Shown in pieces: positions 42,418 through 48,322 of a DNA stretch of 48,322 bases (positions are counted from its first letter, which is position 1; every line of letters starts with the position of its first letter). A program made the position numbers and the translations under genes. The DNA is taken from the NCBI GenBank assembly GCA_005790605.1, contig SXUI01000004.1:1-48322 (forward strand), given 5' to 3'. The notes below the pieces were generated by a model, which worked only from the letters and a program-made list of their open reading frames with translations, had not been told where the DNA came from and ran no database searches. Origin of the DNA: Planctomycetia bacterium (lineage in GTDB: Bacteria; Planctomycetota; Phycisphaerae; Phycisphaerales; SM1A02).

Positions 42418-44064
42418 TCAACTGAGAAGACTTCGACCTGTCATCGCATCCGGCTTCGGAAGGTCGATCAGCGCCAACACGGTTGGCGCGAGATCCGCGA
42501 GTCGCCCATCCGAGCGCAGCCTCGATCCATCCAAGCCTTGCGCAACAATCGAGCATGGAACAGGGTAGTTCGTGTGTGCGGTGTGGGGACAGGCATGCAC
42601 TGGATCCCACATCTGCTCGGCGTTTCCATGATCCGCCGTAATCACCAAACTCCCTCCTCTCGCGAGAGTCGCCCGAAGAATCTCCGCAACACACGCATCG
42701 ACAGTTTCAACGGCGCGAATCGTCGCGGAAAGACTTCCGGTGTGACCCACCATGTCGCCGTTCGCAAAGTTGACGATGATGACGGGCTCACAATCGGGGG
42801 CTGCAAGCCTCGCGAGAACTGCGTCGCGCACACCTGCGGCGCTCATCTCAGGTTTCTGATCGTAGGTTGCAACCTCCTTGGGGCTCGGAACGATGCAGCG
42901 CGACTCCTGCGCGAACGGCTCCTCGCGATAATCATTGAAGAAGAAGGTGACATGTGGAAACTTCTCCGTCTCCGCACAACGGAACTGCGCAACGCCAGCG
43001 CGCGCGAGTGTTTCTCCGAGAATCAATTCAAGCTTCGGCGGTTTACGAAACACGAGATGTACTGGCAACCCAACTTCATACTCCGTCATCGTCGCGTAGA
43101 AGAGATTGGTCAGGCGTGCGCCACGCTCAAAACCGCCGCCCTGGACCTTCGCCCACGCAGCATCATCAAGCATGATCGCCTTGGTGAGCTCGCGAGGCCG
43201 ATCGCCACGGAAGTTGAAGAAGATGACCGCATCACCCGATCGGATCCGAGTGTGCCCGCACGAGACCTGACTGCCAGAGGCATCGATGATGGTAGGAAGA
43301 ATGAACTCGTCACTGCCTCGTGATGTGTCCGATGGCTTCGCGTGATAGGTACTGGCCGCCTCCGTCGCGTTCGCCGCCACTCGCGCGTCACCTCCTGCTC
43401 GCCCGGTGAGACAATCGTACGCAGACCGAACTCGTTCCCATCGATGGTCACGATCCATTGCGTAGAACCGCCCGATCACGCTCGCGATGCGACCGACACC
43501 AGTGCTCTCGAGGTGTGATTCGAGCGTGTCGAAGTATCGCAGCGACGAAAATGGCGCCGTGTCGCGACCGTCGGTGATCGCGTGAACAAAGAGGCGCGCA
43601 GCATCGATACCTTCGAGTTTCGCGAGATCGATGAGTGCCAGCAAATGCGGAAGATCGCTGTGCACTTGTCCGTCCGAGACGAGTCCCAACAAGTGCACTG
43701 CGCCGCCGGACGCTTTCGCGTGCGCGAAGGCGGCGAGCAGCGCTGGGTTCTTCGCAAACTCACCTGTGCGAATCGCGTTCGTGATCCGCATGAGTTCCTG
43801 ATCGACGATCCGCCCCGCGCCAATGTTCTGATGCCCGACTTCGGAGTTCCCCATCACGGGACCATCAGGCCCCGTCGGGAGACCGACATCCTCGCCGCTC
43901 GTTCTCAAGAGTGTTCGAGGCCACTTCGCCGCAAGCATGTCATCGCACGGCGTGCTCGCGAGCTTGACGGCATTGAACGCGTCATGGGACGCATGGGGAT
44001 TCTCCCCCCATCCATCGCGAATGATGAGGACGCAGGGAGTCTTCTTCAGATCCATCGCGGGCAT
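42418..44064 (-). CDS. gpmI: 2,3-bisphosphoglycerate-independent phosphoglycerate mutase
   Basis: The cofactor-independent mutase of glycolysis, with two Mn ions. Catalytic serine lies in MGNSEVGHQNIGAGR; other metal sites are LIIRDGWGENP (Asp), NFANGDMVGHTG and VITADHGNAEQM. The family block AITDGRDTAP...MDRDHRWERV is present. 548 residues from ATG 44064, slightly longer than the usual 510-530. An alternative ATG at 44055 is three residues later. No clear ribosome binding site for either. The gap between it and der (42267-42417) holds a modest hairpin (42331-42354). Confidence 0.93.
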   Translation of the reverse strand: MPAMDLKKTPCVLIIRDGWGENPHASHDAFNAVKLASTPCDDMLAAKWPRTLLRTSGEDVGLPTGPDGPVMGNSEVGHQNIGAGRIVDQELMRITNAIRTGEFAKNPALLAAFAHAKASGGAVHLLGLVSDGQVHSDLPHLLALIDLAKLEGIDAARLFVHAITDGRDTAPFSSLRYFDTLESHLESTGVGRIASVIGRFYAMDRDHRWERVRSAYDCLTGRAGGDARVAANATEAASTYHAKPSDTSRGSDEFILPTIIDASGSQVSCGHTRIRSGDAVIFFNFRGDRPRELTKAIMLDDAAWAKVQGGGFERGARLTNLFYATMTEYEVGLPVHLVFRKPPKLELILGETLARAGVAQFRCAETEKFPHVTFFFNDYREEPFAQESRCIVPSPKEVATYDQKPEMSAAGVRDAVLARLAAPDCEPVIIVNFANGDMVGHTGSLSATIRAVETVDACVAEILRATLARGGSLVITADHGNAEQMWDPVHACPHTAHTNYPVPCSIVAQGLDGSRLRSDGRLADLAPTVLALIDLPKPDAMTGRSLLS

Positions 44065-44218
44065 GCCGGAAAGGTAGCATCCAAGCAAGCGCTGAAGAAT
44101 CCTGCTTGTCGCGCCTGCACGCTACGACTACGCTGCTCCTGCAATGAAATCTGCGGCAACCGGAGCGACTGTGAAGAGCACCACGCCATCCACGACCAAA
44201 GGTGCGCGCGTGACATCC

Positions 44219-45118
44219 ATGCCTGCTGAAACCGCCACAATGGTTCCCAAGCACGAGCCCAACGCACAACCCTCCTCGCCTGATGATCGAAATGCGAATG
44301 TCCCATTGGGCGCCGCACTCCGCAGTCGTTACGACAGCGTGATGGCGCGCGTTGCAGCCGCGGCGGCGAGAAGCGGTCGGCGCGCGTCGGACATTGCGGT
44401 GGTCGCTGTCACGAAGCACGCCTCGATGGAACAAGTGCGAGACCTGCTCTCCTTTGGACATCTCGATCTCGGCGAAAATCGAGTGCAGCAACTCATCCAA
44501 CGCGCCGCGCTTGTGGATGAGCAGATGCTTCGGCGTCGTGAACGCCCCAATGCCGTGCTTCCCAATGGCAATGGAGTAGATGCGAATGGATCTGGTGTGC
44601 GCTGGCACCTCATTGGCACACTCCAGCGCAACAAGGTGAAGAAGGCGATCGAGATCTCGCGCCTCGTGCACTCTGTCGACTCACTCCGCCTCGCCGAAGA
44701 GATCCAGGAGTGTTGTCAGAAGCGAACCCAGCCCGTCGATGTCCTTGTCGAAGTCAATGTGAGTGGAGAACGATCCAAGCATGGTGTCGCACCCGCGGCT
44801 GCTCGGCATGTCGTTGAGATGATCGACACGATGATTCACTTGCGCGCGCGTGGCCTTATGTGCATGGCGCCTGAGAACAAGGATGGCTCAGTTGATCCCG
44901 TCGAGGCTCGACGCACCTTTGTCCGCTGCGCAGAGCTCTTTGAGGAGATCAAAGCGAGCCGCATCGGAAACACCGACGCTGGATTGCGCTTCGACATTCT
45001 CTCCATGGGGATGAGTGGCGACTTCGAGACCGCGATTGAGTGCGGCGCGAACATGGTTCGAATCGGAAGCGCGATCTTTGGCGACTACACGCCGCCCGAA
45101 GAGACGAACGAAGACTGA
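44219..45118 (+). CDS. yggS: YggS-type pyridoxal-phosphate homeostasis protein
   Basis: A PLP-binding alanine-racemase-fold protein without racemase partner domain, needed for PLP balance. The PLP lysine is in VAVTKHASMEQV, followed by LGENRVQQL, HLIGTLQRNKVKKAI, HSVDSLRLAEEI, DVLVEVNVSGE, the GLMCMAP motif and LSMGMSGDFETAIECGANMVRIGSAIFG. The core is normal. The N-terminus is extended by about 25-50 residues of low complexity, with starts at 44144 or 44219 (chosen); the domain proper begins only at LGAALRSRYDSV. A loop of about 20 residues (near RRRERPNAVLPNGNG) is inserted before the HLIG motif. Confidence 0.9.
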   Translation: MPAETATMVPKHEPNAQPSSPDDRNANVPLGAALRSRYDSVMARVAAAAARSGRRASDIAVVAVTKHASMEQVRDLLSFGHLDLGENRVQQLIQRAALVDEQMLRRRERPNAVLPNGNGVDANGSGVRWHLIGTLQRNKVKKAIEISRLVHSVDSLRLAEEIQECCQKRTQPVDVLVEVNVSGERSKHGVAPAAARHVVEMIDTMIHLRARGLMCMAPENKDGSVDPVEARRTFVRCAELFEEIKASRIGNTDAGLRFDILSMGMSGDFETAIECGANMVRIGSAIFGDYTPPEETNED

Positions 45119-45185
45119 GCCGAGAAGCTGGGCGACCGCCCGAAGTCGAGGACGGCGAGTAAAGCAACGCGCCGGAGTACGAACA

Positions 45186-45301
45186 TTGAGCGCTCGCGAG
45201 CGGCGCAAGTTCGGCGTCTTTTGTTCGCGCTCGATTGGCTGACTGAGATCGATCTCCGGCGGTGCCGATTCACTCGGCCCGCCGGAGTCCAAAGGGAGCG
45301 C
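45186..45301. repeat. Dispersed hairpin repeat, copy B1 with adjoining inverted module
   Basis: A first module (45186-45235, TTGAGCGCTCGCGAGCGGCG...) matches the 48.07-48.21 kb element but lacks its centre, as if deleted between two TCGCGA-like strings. Then the TTCAC hairpin: CTCCGGCGGTGCCGA (45254-45268), loop 45269-45273, TCGGCCCGCCGGAG (45274-45287), and TCCAAAGGGAGCGC (45288-45301). Over about 105 bases it aligns to 48174-48281. Confidence 0.7.
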
Positions 45302-45330
45302 TGGAATTTGTCCGCGCGCGTCGAGTGAGG

Positions 45331-45438
45331 TCGATTCGCGCCGATCGCGATTCACTCGCGGCGGCGCGATCCATAGCGAGTGCAGCGTTTCCGTCGCGCG
45401 CTTTGGCGCGGCACGAAACCTGACACGAGCGCTCAGCT
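45331..45438 (+). repeat. Dispersed hairpin repeat, copy B2
   Basis: The first hairpin is GATTCGCGCCGATCGCGA / TCGCGGCGGCGCGATC around TTCAC (45351-45355). It is followed by ATAGCGAGTGCAGCGTTT, a second weaker hairpin near 45392-45414 with TTTG loop, and the end block GAAACCTGACACGAGCGCTC (45415-45434). Lies 30 bases after copy B1 in the same orientation. Confidence 0.7.
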
Positions 45439-45449
45439 CACGCGCGGCA

Positions 45450-45539
45450 GAATTCCACGCCCCCGCTCAAGCCCATGCCGAGTGCAGAGTTTTTGCCACG
45501 CGCCTTGGCGTGGCAAGAAACCTGCCACGAGCGCTCAAG
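45450..45539 (+). repeat. Dispersed hairpin repeat, copy C (first hairpin missing)
   Basis: It keeps AATTCCACGCCCCCGCTC-like sequence, then GAGTGCAGAGTTTTTGCC. The second hairpin is the best of the set: TTGCCACGC (45492-45500), loop GCCTTG, GCGTGGCAA (45507-45515). The end block is GAAACCTGCCACGAGCGCTC (45517-45536). The TTCAC hairpin is absent, so this copy looks internally deleted. Confidence 0.65.
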
Positions 45540-45547
45540 GGATGAGC

Positions 45548-46021
45548 TCAAACCCGCTCGTAAACGCCTTCCATAAACGGCGCCCACTGGGTTCCATCTC
45601 CGCTCACTTCTGCCTTGTAGCGAATGACGCCTGCGTGGCGGAGGTCCCATGTCGCTCGCATGAAACCGCCGTGCATGCTCTGTTGCAACGCCAGGATGCC
45701 GTGATCGAAGGTTCCAACGAAGTTTGAGGGTGGACCTCCGAACGAGTCGAACCAGTGCAGTTCATACTGGGACTTCTGCGCGTCATATCGAAACACGCCG
45801 TGTCCCCAGAAGTTCACCACTTCATTGCGGACCTGCTGATAGTCCTGCACGATCGCGAACCCATCGAGCGAGCGCATGTTGTGCACCATGCCAACCGCAA
45901 CGCCGCCAGTCGAGTCCCATGGCGATGGGTGCATGATTTCTTCGCCCTGCCATCGACCAATCAGCGCCTCAAGTGCGCGGTGAGCGTCGTTCGGTCGAGG
46001 CATTTGCATTGGACCCGTCAT
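45548..46021 (-). CDS. DUF1579-family protein
   Basis: A protein of about 157 residues from ATG 46021 (MTGPMQMPRP), with an open frame to 46081. It matches the DUF1579 pattern: ALEALIGRWQGEEIMHPSPWDSTGG at the start, then DGFAIVQDYQQ, FWGHGVFRYDAQKSQYELHWFDSFG and MRATWDLR. This is a lipocalin-like small beta-barrel of unknown function. No signal peptide is seen. The stop lies just after the copy C repeat. Confidence 0.8.
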   Translation of the reverse strand: MTGPMQMPRPNDAHRALEALIGRWQGEEIMHPSPWDSTGGVAVGMVHNMRSLDGFAIVQDYQQVRNEVVNFWGHGVFRYDAQKSQYELHWFDSFGGPPSNFVGTFDHGILALQQSMHGGFMRATWDLRHAGVIRYKAEVSGDGTQWAPFMEGVYERV

Positions 46022-46095
46022 CGAGAGCTCCGTGGAAAGCGTGGTGCGGCGCAAGCAGCGTACTTCATGACGAGCGGACACTCCAATAGCATGTC

Positions 46096-46836
46096 ATGAT
46101 CCACGCGAGGACTGACATGCAGCAGCCGAACTCGACAGATCATTACGACCTTGTGCCGGACGAACCGAACGACGCGTCCGCGCGATTGCACGCCGAGCGA
46201 GTCGAGCGAGCAGTCGAAGCACAGTCGCGGTCGAATGTCGTGATTCCTCCAAGCGAGGACACCGCCGATCTCAATCCTGATGAAGTCGATGCCTCGCTTT
46301 CAAACGACACGAGCCTTCCACCTCCCGTCTCACACCCAAGTCACGCGAAGGGGTGGTGCATCGCGGCTGCGTGCGCGCTCGGCGTGCTCCTGCTTGCGTG
46401 GCTCGCCGGCGCCGAAGGGCTCGCCATCCCGAGCGGCTCAGAGAACGCTGCCACTCTGGATCTCTCGATCATGGAGCGACTTTCCGGCGCGCTGCGTTCG
46501 CTGACATTTTCTGTTCTCGCGACCGTGGGATTCGTGTTCGGCATCGCGTGCCTCGCGTGCCTGCAACAGCGCCCGCTCGGCGATGTGCCGTCGCTGCTCG
46601 CAAAGTGCGCGTTCATGGCGACCTTTGGCATGCTCGCGTGGATCGTGCCGTGTGACTATCGATTCTTGAAACTCGCGATCAACAATGTAGGACCACTCAT
46701 CGCAGGCGCCTTGCTCTACGCCGTGCTCTTTCGACTTCCTCCCAAAGACGCGTTGCTCGCTGTCGCCTACGCCGTGCTCGGCATGGCCCTGTTGGTGTTC
46801 TTCTCAGCCGCGGTGGTGTGGAGCGCGCGCCTCTAG
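46096..46836 (+). CDS. Membrane protein of unknown function
   Basis: A 246-residue protein. A polar acidic N-terminal region of about 85 residues (YDLVPDEPNDASARLHAERVERAVEAQ) is followed by four or five membrane segments (AAACALGVLLLAWLAG, SVLATVGFVFGIACLACL, KCAFMATFGMLAWIV, VGPLIAGALLYAVLF, AVLGMALLVFFSAAVVW). Not recognised. It overlaps the convergent acyltransferase gene by 4 bases. Divergent from the DUF1579 gene, with a gap of about 75 bases. Confidence 0.75.
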   Translation: MIHARTDMQQPNSTDHYDLVPDEPNDASARLHAERVERAVEAQSRSNVVIPPSEDTADLNPDEVDASLSNDTSLPPPVSHPSHAKGWCIAAACALGVLLLAWLAGAEGLAIPSGSENAATLDLSIMERLSGALRSLTFSVLATVGFVFGIACLACLQQRPLGDVPSLLAKCAFMATFGMLAWIVPCDYRFLKLAINNVGPLIAGALLYAVLFRLPPKDALLAVAYAVLGMALLVFFSAAVVWSARL

Positions 46837-47489
46837 TGCACTGCATCGGCACGCGCATTCGCGGGCACTCCGACAACGGTCGACCCATCGTCGACATCCT
46901 TCGTGACCACCGCGCCGGCTCCCACGCGAGCACGCTGGCCGATTCGAATGCCAGGCAGCACAACCGCTCCCGCTCCGATGTGCGTGAGCGCGCCGACTGT
47001 CACTGTTCCACACAAGATCGCGCCGGGTGAAACATGAGACCCTCTTCCAATGATGCAGTCATGCTCGACGATTGCTCCGCTGTTCACAATCACCGCCGCT
47101 TCGATGGTCGCACGCGCATTGATGATCGCGCGCGGGCCCACGAACACACCTTCGGCGATCTGCGCTGAAACGGAAACGATCGCGCTTGGATCAATGATCG
47201 CCTTGAAGCGCGCGGACGCCAACGCGGACATCCACTGCAATCGCAACGCGCCATCGCCTACCGCCGCATGTGCGACAGCCCCTTCAGCGAGCAGGGACGC
47301 AACGCGTTCGCCAGCAATCGGCCCGCACCATGCAGCGCCGTGCAACCCGCAAAGATCTTTCGGTTCCTGATCCGCAGCAAAACTCACCAGCACCAACCCC
47401 ATGCGCTTGGCGCTTTCCGCGACAACAGCAGCGTGACCCCCACCTCCGAGGATAATGAGTGATTCTGATCGCGTCGTTTGACTCGTCAA
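46833..47489 (-). CDS. NeuD/PglD-like sugar O-acyltransferase
   Basis: A 218-residue protein with an N-terminal PglD-like Rossmann part (LIILGGGGHAAVVAESAKRMG, about 10-30) and a C-terminal left-handed beta-helix of hexapeptide repeats (VFVGPRAIINARATIEAAVIVNSGAIVEHDCIIGRGSHVSPGAILCGTVTVG). HDCIIG carries the catalytic-type histidine. Members acetylate amino sugars of surface glycans (sialic acid, bacillosamine). No glycan cluster is nearby, so the substrate is open. The TTG start overlaps the upstream TGA (TTGA), which indicates coupling to the zinc-ribbon gene. Confidence 0.87.
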   Translation of the reverse strand: MTSQTTRSESLIILGGGGHAAVVAESAKRMGLVLVSFAADQEPKDLCGLHGAAWCGPIAGERVASLLAEGAVAHAAVGDGALRLQWMSALASARFKAIIDPSAIVSVSAQIAEGVFVGPRAIINARATIEAAVIVNSGAIVEHDCIIGRGSHVSPGAILCGTVTVGALTHIGAGAVVLPGIRIGQRARVGAGAVVTKDVDDGSTVVGVPANARADAVH

Positions 47490-48028
47490 GGGGCGCTCTC
47501 CACAGCACCTTGCATCGGCACAGCGCCGGTCAGCACGGTAGGAAGAAGCGTCGAGGCCTCACGCTCGGTCACTCGCATGCGATCCGCCACCCCACGGTCC
47601 CATGGTCGCATGTAGCGCGCAATCTGCGCACCCATAAAGGTACTGCGACAGCGGTAGCAATGGAGATACCTTCGCGCGAGGAAGAGCGTTGCCACATCGA
47701 CGATGAGAAGCAGAATGAGAAGCGCGACCGTCGCTGGGTGGTTTGCGAGCCCCAATGCAGCAACGAGCGCACCGATGAACGCCAGCAGAATAATGAACGG
47801 CGTGACCTGGGGCATGTTCTTGCGAACATAAAGTTCCTCACAGCCACACACCACGCACTTGCGCAGCGACCCCGCGTCGTCGATCGCCTCATCCCAGCGC
47901 AGGAAGACATCAGCACGAATCGGTCGGGCGGCAATCGGGATGACAGGCACGCGTGCGGGGCGCGAACCCGTGTCGGCTTGCACATGGCCGAGCCGCTTGC
48001 CTGCAAGATTGCGCAACTCAATCCGCAT
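47486..48028 (-). CDS. Membrane protein with split zinc-ribbon-like cysteines, unknown function
   Basis: A 180-residue protein. CVVCGCEELYVRKNMPQ (about 58-74) is followed by two membrane segments (TPFIILLAFIGALVAALGL and VALLILLLIVDVATLFL) and then YLHCYRCRSTFMG (about 121-133). The two CxxC pairs flank the hydrophobic hairpin, so they could form one zinc ribbon on the same membrane side. Not recognised beyond that. It is directly upstream of and overlapping with the NeuD-like gene. The C-terminal 45 residues are polar. Confidence 0.75.
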   Translation of the reverse strand: MRIELRNLAGKRLGHVQADTGSRPARVPVIPIAARPIRADVFLRWDEAIDDAGSLRKCVVCGCEELYVRKNMPQVTPFIILLAFIGALVAALGLANHPATVALLILLLIVDVATLFLARRYLHCYRCRSTFMGAQIARYMRPWDRGVADRMRVTEREASTLLPTVLTGAVPMQGAVESAP

Positions 48029-48072
48029 GAGGAAATCATAGTGGGCGCCACGAGGGCTTGAGCGGGAGCGCG

Positions 48073-48188
48073 AGGTTTGAGCGCTCGCGACTTACGGCGC
48101 GATGCCTCCAATGCGCCGACGACGCCGTAGCCGCGCCGTCTCGCTCGCTTTCGACTGCGCCGCCGCGAGTGAATCGCGAGCGGCGCAA
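48073..48188 (-). repeat. Dispersed hairpin repeat, copy E (minus orientation)
   Basis: Read on the minus strand: first hairpin TTGCGCCGCTCGCGA (48188-48174), loop TTCAC (48173-48169), arm TCGCGGCGGCGCAG (48168-48155), then TCGAAAGCGAGCGA in place of TCCAAAGCGAGTGC, a diverged middle, and the end TCGCGAGCGCTCAAA (down to about 48075). Upstream of the last minus-strand gene. Confidence 0.65.
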
Positions 48189-48322
48189 TTCCGACGCCCT
48201 TTGCTCGCGCTCGACCGACGCACTGAGCCCGCCATGCGCTGGTGGCGATTCACTCGCCCCAGCGCATTCCAAAGCGAGTGCAACGATTTCGCCCGTTGCG
48301 GGCGAGAATCTTGCACGAGCGC
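48155..48322 (+). repeat. Dispersed hairpin repeat, copy D (cut by the window edge)
   Basis: First hairpin ATGCGCTGGTGGCGA (48234-48248), loop TTCAC (48249-48253), arm TCGCCCCAGCGCAT (48254-48267). Then TCCAAAGCGAGTGC (48268-48281), the second hairpin TCGCCCG/CGGGCGA (48289-48295, 48299-48305) and the end block GAATCTTGCACGAGCGC up to the window end. The preceding 48155-48233 shares its hairpin with copy E and aligns with 45186-45253. Confidence 0.7.

Noticed and set aside
40381-48322. CRISPR array, considered because of recurrent 14-20 base blocks between genes
   Set aside because: Spacing is irregular, copies differ, orientations vary and the blocks fold into hairpins; no cas genes are present.

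Overview
The window looks like a GC-rich chromosomal segment of a planctomycete, most likely of the Phycisphaerae/Phycisphaerales type. This is an inference from three traits: two secreted proteins end in the dockerin-like tail typical of that group (GDLN.DG..DGADLAILL..WG), one secreted protein ends in a PEP-CTERM-like VPAPA...RRRR signal, and signal peptidase I is greatly enlarged. I see no rRNA, tRNA, CRISPR array, prophage or transposase. The housekeeping genes (glmS, rarA, fthC, pdxA, lepB, ricT-like, der, gpmI, yggS) mark it as core chromosome with accessory blocks between them.

Layout. 1-4.6 kb: start of glmS (minus strand), then rarA, a 5-formyl-THF cyclo-ligase, a LysM/YkuD L,D-transpeptidase and pdxA in close plus-strand order. 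4.7-7.4 kb: a secreted glucose/sorbosone-dehydrogenase-like protein with a CBM-like insert, a PKD domain and a dockerin-like tail. 7.4-10.2 kb: a minus-strand operon of a zinc-ribbon membrane protein, a Tes-like (COG1964-type) radical SAM enzyme and an Lgt-like membrane protein. 10.6-11.3 kb: a PEP-CTERM-like secreted protein, followed by two copies of an almost perfect TTCG-loop hairpin. 11.8-19.0 kb: a six-gene minus-strand operon coding for a MutL/GlmL-type ASKHA ATPase, a lipoyl-like/KOW protein, a DUF6754-like membrane protein and three further membrane proteins. No glutamate mutase is present, so this is the best candidate for an undescribed system. 19.06-22 kb: two small translationally coupled proteins of unknown function and a chemoreceptor.

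22.1-33.3 kb: an almost complete kynurenine pathway (tryptophan to 2-aminomuconate and beyond). 3-Hydroxyanthranilate dioxygenase, ACMS decarboxylase, kynureninase, kynurenine 3-monooxygenase, kynurenine formamidase and a RidA-type 2-aminomuconate deaminase are on the plus strand. An SDR, 2-aminomuconate-semialdehyde dehydrogenase and a GNAT acetyltransferase face them on the minus strand. A kup potassium transporter is embedded on the minus strand, and a zinc-ribbon/decapeptide-repeat membrane protein is translationally coupled inside the operon. Tryptophan 2,3-dioxygenase is not in the window. ACMS decarboxylase and the dehydrogenase point to catabolism rather than NAD synthesis.

33.3-48.3 kb: an FG-GAP secreted protein, a large exported protein of unknown function, lepB, a RicT-like PSP1 protein, der, gpmI, yggS, a DUF1579 protein, a membrane protein, a NeuD-like acyltransferase and a zinc-ribbon membrane protein. 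The gaps in this part carry several copies of an interspersed repeat that folds into hairpins. Stem bases change in a compensated way between copies while the loop TTCAC and the flanking single-stranded blocks stay fixed. This is the second candidate for something undescribed.
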